This document shows, piece after piece, positions 7,726 to 16,500 of a stretch of DNA of 43,399 bases. A model generated the notes under the pieces. The model saw only the letters and a program-made list of their open reading frames with translations. It made no database searches and was not told where the DNA came from. The position numbers were made by a program, and so were the translations under genes. Numbering within the stretch: the stretch's first letter is position 1; each line of letters begins with the position of its first letter. This stretch comes from a virus. Where the stretch lies: positions 1 to 43,399 of IMG/VR virus record IMGVR_UViG_3300046511_000270. The stretch is one strand, 5' to 3'.

Positions 7726-8174
7726 CCGAGTTTCGTATCGTACTCCCCGAAGTGCACGACGCCGAAACCCAACGAGTGGTCGAGTGGTTGAGCCAATGCA
7801 AGCAGATGCAGCGTCCACCCGAGGCGGCGGCGCGGCTCCTGACCTTTATCGTCAAGCTGCACCGCACCCGCACGCCGTTCCCGACGCGCGGCGCCGTCGC
7901 CAAGCACCTCAACATCGCGGTCCCGACCGTCAACATCGTGATCTCGAACCAGATCGCGCTGGGCCGGCTTCGATGGGTGGTCGAGACGACGCGCGGCTTT
8001 GTCAAACAGCGTCCTACCGTGGTGCAGCACAAATTCATCATCCCGGTCGAGCCCGACTTGATAAAGGTAGTGGAGGACGCCGAGGCTGCCGCGCTTTCGG
8101 ACGCCGAGCGAGAGCGGGAGGCGGAACGTGAACAGAACGAGAAACTGGCTAACCGCGAACCGGGTAGCCAATGA
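7722..8174 (+). CDS. Putative winged-helix/HTH protein
   Basis: A 150-residue product, again ATGA-coupled. Residues 33-100 look like a replication- or transcription-type winged helix: LLTFIVKLHRTRTPFPTRGAV, then a recognition-helix-like AKHLNIAVPTVNIVISNQI and a beta hairpin LGRLRWVVETTRGFV. The C-terminus is a highly charged Glu/Arg coil. It is followed by the A+T-richer gap at 8175-8353, so it could bind there. Function is inferred from fold pattern only. Confidence 0.55.
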   Translation: MTEFRIVLPEVHDAETQRVVEWLSQCKQMQRPPEAAARLLTFIVKLHRTRTPFPTRGAVAKHLNIAVPTVNIVISNQIALGRLRWVVETTRGFVKQRPTVVQHKFIIPVEPDLIKVVEDAEAAALSDAEREREAEREQNEKLANREPGSQ

Positions 8175-8353
8175 GCCGGAAAAACCGTTATGAATCAACG
8201 CTCGGAATCACGCTCCGGACTTCGGGGAGAATTCCGGAAAACATGACATTTCAATCCTTTAGCGGTGCTAACCGGATTTATCGACCGCATATTAAATCAA
8301 TGAGTTACGTTCGCGCACCCTGATAATTGGCTAACCGAATTCGGAGCGAATCG
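8175..8353. promoter_or_regulatory. A+T-richer gap with GCTAACCG repeats
   Basis: This is the only sizeable non-coding gap inside the plus arm and is visibly less G+C rich than its surroundings. GCTAACCG occurs at 8267-8274 and 8330-8337, and once more just inside the previous gene at 8148-8155. The last copy runs into the perfect palindrome CCGAATTCGG (8335-8344). GATAAT at 8322-8327 could be a -10, but no good -35 is present. A regulatory region, attP or replication-related site are all possible. Confidence 0.35.
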
Positions 8354-8602
8354 ATGGCGGATTGGAAGCCGCGCCGCGGACAAGCGATCGAGACGCTTTA
8401 CGCTTGGATCGTGACCGAGCCGGACGGCGGCGAGGGGGTCGCGAGCGCGCAGCTTGGCGAAATCCACATGGCGCTCGTCGGCGCCGACATGGACCGCATG
8501 AAATCGCTACGCGAGTTCGCCGAGATGATTCGCCGCGCGACCGGCTATCCGGTCCGGCTCGTGCGCTTCGGCAGCCGCGACGATCTGGAAATCTTGCCGT
8601 GA
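8354..8602 (+). CDS. Hypothetical protein
   Basis: An 82-residue product starting at ATG 8354; an in-frame TTG at 8327 lies within the -10-like element and is less likely. It reads MADWKPRRGQAIETLYAWIV, then mixed alpha/beta to RFGSRDDLEILP. No family recognised. Its stop overlaps a GTG that starts the zinc-ribbon gene. Confidence 0.5.
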   Translation: MADWKPRRGQAIETLYAWIVTEPDGGEGVASAQLGEIHMALVGADMDRMKSLREFAEMIRRATGYPVRLVRFGSRDDLEILP

Positions 8603-8907
8603 TTACGGATCAAGCCGCGCTCGGCAAGCTGCTCCGGTTGCAATGTCCGGAGTGCGGCGGCGTGCTGCTCCGCGGACCCCGCGGCGGTGCGAGCCGCAAT
8701 CTGACGTGCCGCTCGTGCAAAATGAAATTCAACGCGCTCGGCTTCGAGATCGGCCAAGCCCTCGGCGCCGAACGGCTCGGTCTCGATCCGGCTCAGGCGG
8801 CCTACTATGATCCGGCGATGCCGCCGCGCGCGTGCGATCATTGCGGGACGAAATACACCGGCCGCGCCGTCTATTGCTCTATGGCTTGCGCGCTGGACGA
8901 CGCATGA
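8599..8907 (+). CDS. Zinc-ribbon protein with two Cys4 sites
   Basis: A 102-residue product starting at GTG 8599 (GTGA overlap). It has two metal sites: Cys16/Cys19 with Cys37/Cys40 (CPECG...CRSCK), and Cys79/Cys82 with Cys93/Cys97 (CDHCGTKYTG...YCSMAC). The second half looks like a small C4 finger of the kind found in restriction- and transposase-linked zinc fingers. A nucleic-acid or protein adaptor role is probable. Partner unknown. Confidence 0.65.
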   Translation: MITDQAALGKLLRLQCPECGGVLLRGPRGGASRNLTCRSCKMKFNALGFEIGQALGAERLGLDPAQAAYYDPAMPPRACDHCGTKYTGRAVYCSMACALDDA

Positions 8908-9134
8908 CCGAAGCCGAGGCAAAAGACTGGCTTCCCGGTGACGGCAGTCTCGACGCGATCCGCGCTGAGCACGCCGAGAACCTAGCCAGATGGAGCGACC
9001 CCTCGAAGATGCAGCCGAGCCCCTATGCGCTCGCGACCGCGGTCGCGCTGCTCGCCGAGATCGACCGACTCACCGATCTACTCGACGTCGCGATGGCAGA
9101 TTTGCCCGCTAGCCTGAGCCTGGATCGACCTTGA
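8904..9134 (+). CDS. Hypothetical protein, last gene of the plus arm
   Basis: A 76-residue product with an ATGA overlap upstream. It is acidic at the start (TEAEAKDWLPGDG), then helical (LATAVALLAEIDRLTDLLDVAMADL). No motif recognised. The inverted repeats at 9162-9192 and 9249-9276 follow it. Confidence 0.5.
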   Translation: MTEAEAKDWLPGDGSLDAIRAEHAENLARWSDPSKMQPSPYALATAVALLAEIDRLTDLLDVAMADLPASLSLDRP

Positions 9135-9161
9135 AGCCGCTACCTTTCGGGATGAACGCCG

Positions 9162-9192
9162 TGTATTTCAAACGTCCCTCATTTGAAATACA
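9162..9192. repeat. Perfect 11-bp inverted repeat (TGTATTTCAAA/TTTGAAATACA)
   Basis: TGTATTTCAAA at 9162-9172 and its exact reverse complement at 9182-9192 flank a 9-base centre. The arms are A+T rich in a G+C-rich genome, with no T-run following, so it is not a good intrinsic terminator. It resembles a dimeric protein-binding site: an operator, or a recombinase core site such as attP. The integrase gene ends 2 kb upstream. Confidence 0.5.
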
Positions 9193-9248
9193 GTGCCCTC
9201 GACTGGAATTGCGTCCGCGTTGGCTCTGAGAGGTTCGCGGGCGTTAAA

Positions 9249-9276
9249 GAGCGGTCGGGTGCCAGCCCGACCGCTC
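9249..9276. terminator. Strong hairpin between convergent arms
   Basis: GAGCGGTCGGG (9249-9259) and CCCGACCGCTC (9266-9276) form a perfect 11-bp stem with the 6-base loop TGCCAG. It lies after the last plus-strand gene and before the end of the minus-strand arm. No clear U-tract follows on either strand, so a bidirectional terminator or rho-assisted stop is inferred from position and stem strength. Confidence 0.55.
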
Positions 9277-9447
9277 ACCTCCTACAAGCGACGCCGAGCG
9301 GCGGTCGCTGAGCCGCCGGAGCGAGTGCGCCGGCTATCTCAGCACCGGCGGACGCTTCCCGCGCCGTAGGAGCTCCGGAGGCGATTTCTCGGGATGCCGG
9401 CGATTCATCCCGGATTGATCCGGTATTGTTGCCGGAATGAATCCCGC
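9277..9447. other. Non-coding remainder of the convergence zone
   Basis: No convincing gene is present. GATTCATCCCGG (9402-9413) pairs with CCGGAATGAATC (9432-9443), 11 of 12 positions. Inside it lies CCGGAT-TG-ATCCGG. Just after the final minus-strand stop codon (9448-9450), this would fold as an RNA hairpin at the end of the long minus transcript. Confidence 0.4.
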
Positions 9448-10062
9448 TTATCGGCTGACGAGCTTGCCGGCGATCTCTCGCGCCGCGGCGACGGCGACGC
9501 TCTCGGTGCCGGTGTCCGGCGCCGTGTGCCATGCGAGATAGATCACGCCGACGAATGCCTCAGAGCTCGGCGGTATAGGCACGGCGCAGCCGCGCACCAT
9601 GCCGCGGTCGGCGAGTCGGCGTGCGATCGGCGAATCGCGTCCCTCGAGATCGACGCAGGACGGATGACCGGCGAGCACGCTCACGAGCGCGGATAGATCG
9701 CTCGTCGTCACGATGACCGGCAGCCGCCGCGGTGTCGGGATCACCGGACGCTGCCCGTCGCGCCGCCGAGCCGCGACAAACCGTTGCGAATTCGCCGAAA
9801 GGTCGACCGCCCAAATTTGCACGAGGTCGGCGCCGCTCTCGTCGTCGAGCTTTTCGAGCGCGGCCGGCACCGCGGCGGTATCGAGCTCGGCCGCGGCCGG
9901 CGTCAGCCACGCCTCGACGAGCTCGTCGCGCTGCTCATATACCGCGGCGCCGACGACGCCGACGATCGCGAGCACGACGACCGCGGCGACTTTCCAGGGG
10001 CGATCGACATAGGCCAGGACGGCGCCGGCGATGCCGCCGATCGCCGGCTTGTCATCGGGCAT
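9448..10062 (-). CDS. Membrane-anchored protein with GAF-like distal domain
   Basis: The final gene of the minus arm, 204 residues from ATG 10062, which overlaps the previous stop by 11 bases. Residues 20-42 (RPWKVAAVVVLAIVGVVGAAVYE) form one membrane helix after a DRPWK motif. A soluble C-terminal domain follows (VQIWAVDLSANSQRFV..., CAVPIPPSSEAFVGVIYLAW), with a GAF/PAS-like alternation of beta strands and a CAVP motif. Similar DRPWK/CAVP phage membrane proteins sit near lysis or tail-end genes. Holin or spanin function is conceivable because no endolysin or classic holin is seen nearby, but I cannot demonstrate it. Confidence 0.6.
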   Translation of the reverse strand: MPDDKPAIGGIAGAVLAYVDRPWKVAAVVVLAIVGVVGAAVYEQRDELVEAWLTPAAAELDTAAVPAALEKLDDESGADLVQIWAVDLSANSQRFVAARRRDGQRPVIPTPRRLPVIVTTSDLSALVSVLAGHPSCVDLEGRDSPIARRLADRGMVRGCAVPIPPSSEAFVGVIYLAWHTAPDTGTESVAVAAAREIAGKLVSR

Positions 10063-10276
10063 CGTTGATGACCACCACGGCGGTCTGAAAGGTCGTCGTC
10101 GGTGTCGCCGGCGGTGGCGGCACGAGCAGCACCAGGCGCGCGACGACATCGACTTGCGCGGCCGAGGGGTTGGTGAGCAGCGCGAGCCGCACAACCGCGT
10201 CGGCGGTGATACTCCCCGGCCCGCTGACAAGCGCCTCGCGCGTGACGACATCGACGACGCCGGTCGTGGCAGCCAT
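10052..10276 (-). CDS. Hypothetical small protein
   Basis: A 74-residue product whose ATG overlaps the previous TAA (TAATG). Sequence is Val/Ala/Thr rich with a PPPPATPTTTF linker and strands such as VVDVVTREALVSG and VVRLALL. It resembles small beta-rich structural proteins near the end of tail operons. No family recognised. Confidence 0.5.
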   Translation of the reverse strand: MAATTGVVDVVTREALVSGPGSITADAVVRLALLTNPSAAQVDVVARLVLLVPPPPATPTTTFQTAVVVINDAR

Positions 10277-11829
10277 TACGACGCGATCCGCGGGCCGTGC
10301 GTCGCGGTGTTGACCGCGGTCGCCGTCCAGGCCGCGCCGGTGTGCGGATCGGTATCAAAATAGGACGTCTGCCAGCCATAGCTTGTCGGCGGCGTCTGCG
10401 CGGCCGCGCTGCCGGTGCCATCGGTGCCGCCCGAGACCGTGTGCAGATCGACCGTCCGAGCGCCGCTGTCGCTGCGTTTGACGTGCGCCTTCACCGCGAC
10501 GGCATAGACCGTGCTCACAAGACCCGGCAGCGCGGGGAAGCCGTAAAGATCCTCGGCGCCGACCGTCGAGCCGTTGATCGTCGCATTATCGCCGGCCGGT
10601 CCGGTGCCGTTCGCCGGATTGCCGAGGATGCTCGAATAGTTGCCGGCGGCGCCGGTGCAGTTGCCCCATATTTCCCATGTCACCTGATTGAGCGTCATGC
10701 CGGCGCCGGTCGCCGGTGCGCCGCTCGAATAGGTGTTCGCTTTCCGCTGGCCGAGCGTCGAGACCGTCGTTGCCTCGAAGACCGCAAGCTGTGCCACGGT
10801 GTCGACGATATAGCCGAGCCAGTACGCCGTGCCGCCGGTCAGAGCTTGTCCGGCGGCGAAAGGCAGCGTGTTCGCCGTTCCGGTCGTGCAGCCGGTGACT
10901 TGCGTCCCAGTCGCGACGAGCGCCCCCGGCGTGCCGCCGCTGTCGGCGTAGAGCACCGAGCGGAAATTTGCGGTAGAGCTCGTCGCGAGCATTTGAAGCC
11001 CGACCGAATTGAGCGTGCACGCGACCGCCGGAACGAACCGCATAAGGCAAAGCTGGTTCGCGCCGGGACTGTTGTTGGCGCCGCTCGTGTTGCCGACGCC
11101 GGTCATCCCCGAGCCGAGACCGGCCGGCAGGATCACGTTGCCGGCGTTCGTCCATTGCTTCTGGCTGTCGCCGAGCGGGTATTGCGTGACGACGACCGGG
11201 CTGGTGAGCACGACCGCGTTGTTCACGGCGCCGGTCGTGTCGAAAACATAGAGATCGTCGACCGTGATGCTCGATCCGGTGCCATTCGCCCAAAACGCAA
11301 AGCCGTCCGCGGTCGTCTGCCCGCTGCCGGTATTGCCGGTGCCGGACATGATCGAAATGCCGTCGAGCCAGACCTGATAAGCCGACGCGGCGCCGAACGT
11401 GATGTCCCATTCGAGGTAATGGATCGAGTTCGCGAGCAGCGCCGCCGCCGCCGTCGCGAGGATCGTGCCGGTGCGAATGCCGGTCCGGATCGAGAGCTTT
11501 GCGGCCGGTCCGTCGAAGGTGATCGAGCAAATCGTCGTGCCGGCGTGTTGGAGCTCGAAGCTCCAATTCGGCGACTGCGACGCGACTATCGGACTCGAAA
11601 AACGGAAGCCGCCGACGAGCCGCCCCGACGCCGGCAGCGACTTCGCGAGGCCATAATTCGCTAGGTTGGTGATCGCGAGCGCATAGCCTCCGGACGTGCT
11701 GAGCGGCGCCGCGATCGCGAGCGACCCGTGCGCCGTCTGATAGTCGGCGAGCATGAGCGACGACGTGCTCGGCGTCGTCTGTCCGGCGGGGCCGAAATGA
11801 TCGAAGCCGTCGAGCCAGAGCGCGGCCAT
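10276..11829 (-). CDS. Large secreted-like structural (tail) protein, lectin-like
   Basis: A 517-residue, Gly/Ser/Thr/Asn-rich, almost Lys-free protein. Residues 1-205 (LWLDGFDHF..., WSFELQHAGTTICSITFDG, HYLEWDITFG..YQVWLDGI, ITVDDLYVFDT) have the strand pattern and VDDLYV motif of a concanavalin A/LamG-like jelly-roll found in phage tail appendages. Residues 215-517 hold more beta repeats. It probably decorates the tail tip or fibre and may bind surface glycans. Located among distal tail genes. Confidence 0.7.
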   Translation of the reverse strand: MAALWLDGFDHFGPAGQTTPSTSSLMLADYQTAHGSLAIAAPLSTSGGYALAITNLANYGLAKSLPASGRLVGGFRFSSPIVASQSPNWSFELQHAGTTICSITFDGPAAKLSIRTGIRTGTILATAAAALLANSIHYLEWDITFGAASAYQVWLDGISIMSGTGNTGSGQTTADGFAFWANGTGSSITVDDLYVFDTTGAVNNAVVLTSPVVVTQYPLGDSQKQWTNAGNVILPAGLGSGMTGVGNTSGANNSPGANQLCLMRFVPAVACTLNSVGLQMLATSSTANFRSVLYADSGGTPGALVATGTQVTGCTTGTANTLPFAAGQALTGGTAYWLGYIVDTVAQLAVFEATTVSTLGQRKANTYSSGAPATGAGMTLNQVTWEIWGNCTGAAGNYSSILGNPANGTGPAGDNATINGSTVGAEDLYGFPALPGLVSTVYAVAVKAHVKRSDSGARTVDLHTVSGGTDGTGSAAAQTPPTSYGWQTSYFDTDPHTGAAWTATAVNTATHGPRIAS

Positions 11830-11842
11830 TTGCTTTGCTACC

Positions 11843-12331
11843 TCATGTCTCGAAGCCGACGAGCGTCGCGGCGAAATCCTTAAACGTCGCGTCCGGTGTC
11901 GCCGCTCCGGTGATCGCGAGCGTGTCGCCTTGCGCGAAATTGACCGGCAAACCGCCGGAAGTCGTCAGCGTGCCGAGCATCTCGCCGGGGCCGAAGACGA
12001 TCGAACCGACGCCCGTGAACGTCGAGGGAGCCACCTGCGTCGCCCGCTGGATCAGAATCGACGTGATCGCCGTTGACGGGGCCGAGCCACGCGCTTCGCT
12101 TGTGTGACCGAGATAGAGACCGAAGTTCACCGGAAACGTCACCGGCTTGCTGATGCGGAATTCGAGCAGCGTTTGGCTCGGGACCATCAGCCCCGGCACG
12201 AAGCACGCCACGATATAGCGCGGATTGTTGGTCGACGAGCTCGCCGCCCACTTCGTGCCGTCCCACTGCCACGACAGCACGCCTTGGCTGAAAATCTGGC
12301 CGACGGTCGGCGAGCTCGGGAAGTCGATCAT
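11843..12331 (-). CDS. Distal tail-associated protein
   Basis: A 162-residue product beginning MIDFPSSPTVGQIFSQGVLSWQWDGTKW, a start typical of phage tail-fibre accessory proteins (PxPxxGQxF...WxWDGTKW). The rest is beta rich with few charges and ends in a TLVGFET segment. It may be a short fibre or a head domain shared with longer fibres. Spacing to both neighbours is under 15 bases. Confidence 0.6.
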   Translation of the reverse strand: MIDFPSSPTVGQIFSQGVLSWQWDGTKWAASSSTNNPRYIVACFVPGLMVPSQTLLEFRISKPVTFPVNFGLYLGHTSEARGSAPSTAITSILIQRATQVAPSTFTGVGSIVFGPGEMLGTLTTSGGLPVNFAQGDTLAITGAATPDATFKDFAATLVGFET

Positions 12332-12334
12332 CGG

Positions 12335-13564
12335 TCAAATCCGCGCATCGGCGACCGCCGGGATGCAGTAGTTGTGAGCGGCGGTCGGCGCCGTCGTCTG
12401 CTCGCCGAGCATGACGCCGGTCGCACTCTTGCCGGTGACAGGATCGACCAGCACGACCGCATCCGAGGCGCCGCCGACATCGCGCCAGTTCGCATTCGCG
12501 GCGGACGGGTTGAACGTCGTGATCGTCGGCGCCGACCACATTTCGACCGGAAAGCTCCAATAATTCGAGAAGGTGCCGGCGGTCGTGCTCGCGGCCGCGG
12601 TGCACAGCGCACCGAGCACGCCGGCGTTTTGCGCCGGTGCGGTGCCCTGCGGAAACGTCTTCAGGTAGAAGCGTTGCAGCCGCTTGAGCTCGAGGGCGTA
12701 GTCCGGCACCGAGAACGCAGTCGGCACGGTGCCGAGCTCCCATTTCACTTCGCCGATCTGAAATGTCGCGCCGGTGGTTTCGAGCAGGTTCGCTTGCGTG
12801 ATCCCGGTCGGCACCGTCTTGCTGACGAAGGTGCTCCACACCCCCGGCGTCGAGCCGGTTTGCGTGCTGGCGTTAAGCCAGAATTCGATCTGACCGGCTT
12901 TCGCCTGTCCGGTGATCGTCCAGCCGGCGCCGGTGTCGCCGGGGATCGCCATGCCGCATTTCGTCCAGGCGTTCGCGCCGCTCGTCGTGCACGAGCCGGT
13001 GAGGACTCGGGTGTTCGCCTGCATCCGAAACACCACCGACCACGAGCCCCCGAGCGACGACTTGATCCACCACGACAGATAGGTCGGCTGCGCGCCGGTG
13101 CTCGAATAGCCGAGCAGCGCGATCGTGTCGGCCGGCACCGGCTGAAAATAGCGCAGATAGTCGCCGGCGGTCGTCGCGACGCCGGTCGTCACCGTCACGA
13201 GACTGCTATAGCTCGCACCCGGCGGCGCGTCGGTCGACCGCTGCACCGTCGTCGCGCCGATATTGACGCTCGACTGTTGCAGCCGCCAGCCGTCTTGCAG
13301 CGGCGTTCCGTTGCCGCCGTTCGGCACTGCGACCGACGCGCCTTCTCGCACTTGGTCGAATTGAAACGCGCCGTTGTAGGCAATGTTCTCCGCGGCTGAG
13401 GACGGCGTGCCGCACGCCAGGAGCCCGGTCGCGTCGAGCGCATTGAAAAACTGGCCGGCGGCGCACGTCGCCGTCTGGATTGGACTGACGGCGGTCGCCG
13501 CGATGAGTCCGACCGCTGCCGCCAGGAGGCCGGCGGCGCCGAGCGCGCGGTAAAGCGTTTTCAT
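12335..13564 (-). CDS. Tail appendage protein with signal-peptide-like N-terminus
   Basis: A 409-residue product starting at ATG 13564, overlapping the fibre stop by four bases. Residues 1-30 (MKTLYRALGAAGLLAAAVGL...) look like a signal peptide or membrane anchor, unusual for a virion protein. Residues 55-250 contain an AENIAYNGAFQFDQVREG start and a jelly-roll/carbohydrate-binding pattern (LSWWIKSSLGGSWSVVFRM, GQIEFWLNAST). A LKRLQRFYLKTF motif near 310-325, known from phage tail proteins, and a C-terminal beta domain follow. It is probably a receptor-binding or fibre-associated protein; secretion of a lysogen surface protein is an alternative. Confidence 0.65.
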   Translation of the reverse strand: MKTLYRALGAAGLLAAAVGLIAATAVSPIQTATCAAGQFFNALDATGLLACGTPSSAAENIAYNGAFQFDQVREGASVAVPNGGNGTPLQDGWRLQQSSVNIGATTVQRSTDAPPGASYSSLVTVTTGVATTAGDYLRYFQPVPADTIALLGYSSTGAQPTYLSWWIKSSLGGSWSVVFRMQANTRVLTGSCTTSGANAWTKCGMAIPGDTGAGWTITGQAKAGQIEFWLNASTQTGSTPGVWSTFVSKTVPTGITQANLLETTGATFQIGEVKWELGTVPTAFSVPDYALELKRLQRFYLKTFPQGTAPAQNAGVLGALCTAAASTTAGTFSNYWSFPVEMWSAPTITTFNPSAANANWRDVGGASDAVVLVDPVTGKSATGVMLGEQTTAPTAAHNYCIPAVADARI

Positions 13565-16500
13565 GCTGTCGCCCATCCGCCGAGTTGAGAGGTCGCGATC
13601 CAGACGCCGGCCGCGTGGCACTCGATCTCGACATAGCTGTAAGGCGTCGCGCCGGTCACGGTGCCGCCGGCCGAAGTCAAGAGCGTGCCGAGCGCGATGA
13701 TGTCGGTCCCGGCCGCGTCGACGATGATCGAGTGCGCGGCGTGTACCGCAAAGCTGAAGGTGAGCCCGTTGGCGGCTGTCGGCAGCGTCAACGTGATATT
13801 CGCCGCCGCGCCGATGTTATCGAAATGCGTCCCGTTGTCGAGCGCAACGATCGTGTAATTGGCGGTTTTCGATACCGTCAAAACGCCAGCGGCCAGCGGC
13901 CCGCGGATCAGGCTTTGCGCGGTGCTGTCGCTGCGGATCGCGTAGTTGTTGACGGTGCCGCCCGAGGCGGTGCCGCCGTTGCCGGTGATGTAGATGCCGT
14001 GGTTATTGGCGGTGCCCGAGGACGCTCCGCCGCTCGGCACGTTGAATTCGCCGCCGAAATTGCTGATCGTGCCGCCCGCCGCCCCGGCGGTGATCGTGTT
14101 GGCGAAAAAGCCTCGGTTGCTGGCGCTGCCCGCTGCGAGATTGTTGTTTGTCGAAAAGGCGGCAGACTGGAACCCGTACTGATTGGTGATGCTGCCGCCG
14201 GTCACGTTGGGCGAGGCTGCAAAAAAATGGGTGAGGCTGCTGACCGAGCCGGTGAAACCCGCGCCGAGCGTCGGTTGCGATTGATATGTCGACCAGCCCC
14301 CAAGCGCGAATGACCCGGCGTTGATCGAGGCTGTTACGTTAATGCCGTAGGCATTGGTCAGCGACGCGCCGGTCGGCGTGAAAACGCTGTCGACCGTGAT
14401 CGCGGTGTTCGCGCTGGTGCTGCTCGACGAGAAGGTGCCATCAATGTGGAAATAAGTCGCGCCCGCCGTGGTGTATGTCCCGCGGATTTGCACGATGCCG
14501 GTGTTCGCGGAAGGCGCGGCGCCAAGGCCGACTTCGCCGACGATCGCGCTCCCCGAGCCGTTGACCGTCAGCGAGCCGGTGAGAGTGCCGCCCGCCAGCG
14601 GCAGATAGTTTGCGGTCGCCGTGGTGATCGCGCCCGTGACAAAAGCCGTCGTCGCGACGCTGGTGTCGTTATCGCCGGCGGTCGGCGTGGGCGCGGTCGG
14701 ATTGCCGGTCAGCGCCGGCGAGGCGAGCGGCGCGAGCGGCGTGATTGCCGTATCGACGTAGAACTTGGTCGCCGCGTGCAATGTCGCCGTAGGCGCTCCG
14801 GAGAGCGTCAGGAGGCCGCTTAGCGTGCCGCCCGTCAGCGGCAGATACGGCGTGGCGACGTCGACCGTCGAGGGCGTCGTGCCGGTGTTGAGCGACAAGC
14901 CGGCGCCGACTTGCCAATTCGGACCCGCCGGTCCGGTTGCGCCGGTTGCGCCGGTTGCGCCGGCCGGACCTTGCGGCCCCGGCGCTCCTGGCTGGTTCGA
15001 CGCCGGCACCCATTGCTGCGACGAGCCGTCGTCATAGAAGACATAGAGTTGCCCGCCGGCGGAATCGAACCACGGTTTGCCGGCGGTCGGCGCCACCGGC
15101 GGCGTGTCGCCGATCGAGATCGCACCGCCGGCGCCGCCCGGTTGCCACGACGGATCGGCGGTCGTGCCGCCGGTCGTGAGCACCTGGCCGGACGTGCCGG
15201 CTGCGAGACCGAGCCAGCCGGCCGAGCTCCGGAACGCGAGCGTGCCGCGCGTCGAGCCGATGTCGTAATCGAGGACGTCCGACAGCGAGTGCCCGATCGC
15301 TGCCGCGGTCGCGCCGCTGAGATTGGCGAGCAGGTAGTGATCGGCGATCGGACCGGCGCCGCCGCCGCCGGCTGCCCATGACGGGTTCGCGCTCGCGCCG
15401 CCGGTCGTCAGCACTTGCCCCGCGCTGCCGGGTGCGAGCGCGGCATAGGTGCTGCCGCTGCGGTAGATGACGGTCCCTTGCGCGCTCGAACCGAACGTGT
15501 GATCGAGGAATTGCGTCAGCGTGACCGGCGCCGGCGCGGCCGAGCTCCCCGCGACGTTCGCGAGCAGCGTCGAATCGGCGGTCGGCGCAAACTGGATGAC
15601 TCCGCTCGACGTGATCGGCCCGCCGGTGAGGCCGGCGCCGGTGTCGACCTTGGTGACTGTCCCGGCGCCGGTCGGGCTATCCCATACCGGGTCGGCGCCC
15701 GGTCCCTGCGTCTTGAGGTATTTGCCGCTGCTCGGGTCCGGCTGCAGGGTCGTCCAGATCGTGCCGCCGCGATAGGCGATGGACCCCCGGATATTGCCGA
15801 CCGCGGCGTCGAGCAGCGCGGTCAGCATGTTCGGCGCCGGTGCCGCCGGCGATGGCGTGTTGTTGGCGAGGATCGTGCCGGCCGAGACTGTCGCGAGCGA
15901 GATCGTGCCGGTGCCGGTGATGTCGGCGCCGCCGGTCGAGATCCCCGCGCCGGCCGAGATCGTCGTCACGCCGCCGGGTGCTGCGGCCCACAGCACGTCG
16001 GCGCCGGCGCCCATCGTCTTGAGGAATTGCCCGCTCGCGCCAGGAGCGAGCGCCGACCAGCCGGTGCCGCCGCGCACCAGCATCGTGCCGCGGCCGGTCG
16101 TCAGAACGTGGTCGAGATAGTCGCTCAGCGTGTGCGCGATTGCCGGCCCGGTCGTGCCCGAAATGTTGGACATCATTGTCGCGTCCGGCACCGAAGCGCC
16201 GCCGGTGATCGCGCCGTCGACATAGCCCTTGGTCGCGACATCGCTCGCGGCACTCGGCCCCGGCATTCCGGTTATCGTGCCGCCGGTAATCGTCACCGCG
16301 CCGGCCGATTGATAGGCCATGCTGCCGAGCGCGACATTCTCCCACCGCGCGTCAGCGCCGACCCACCGCAGGAAATCTTGATCTTGCAGGTTGGTAAGCA
16401 GCACGTCCGGCAGGCTGCTCAGGCTCGCGTCGACCGCGCCGAATAGCTGCAAGAGTGCCGGCGCACCGTCGACCGCGAGCGCCGGATCGAATGCCGTGCC

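Noticed and set aside
9275-9532. A minus-strand frame across the convergence zone
   Set aside because: It overlaps the last gene's end out of frame, is Arg-rich, and has no start signal or motif.
10297-13399. Long plus-strand frames (10297-11664, 12104-13399)
   Set aside because: Antisense shadows of the distal tail genes, rich in Arg and Gly with no recognisable domain.
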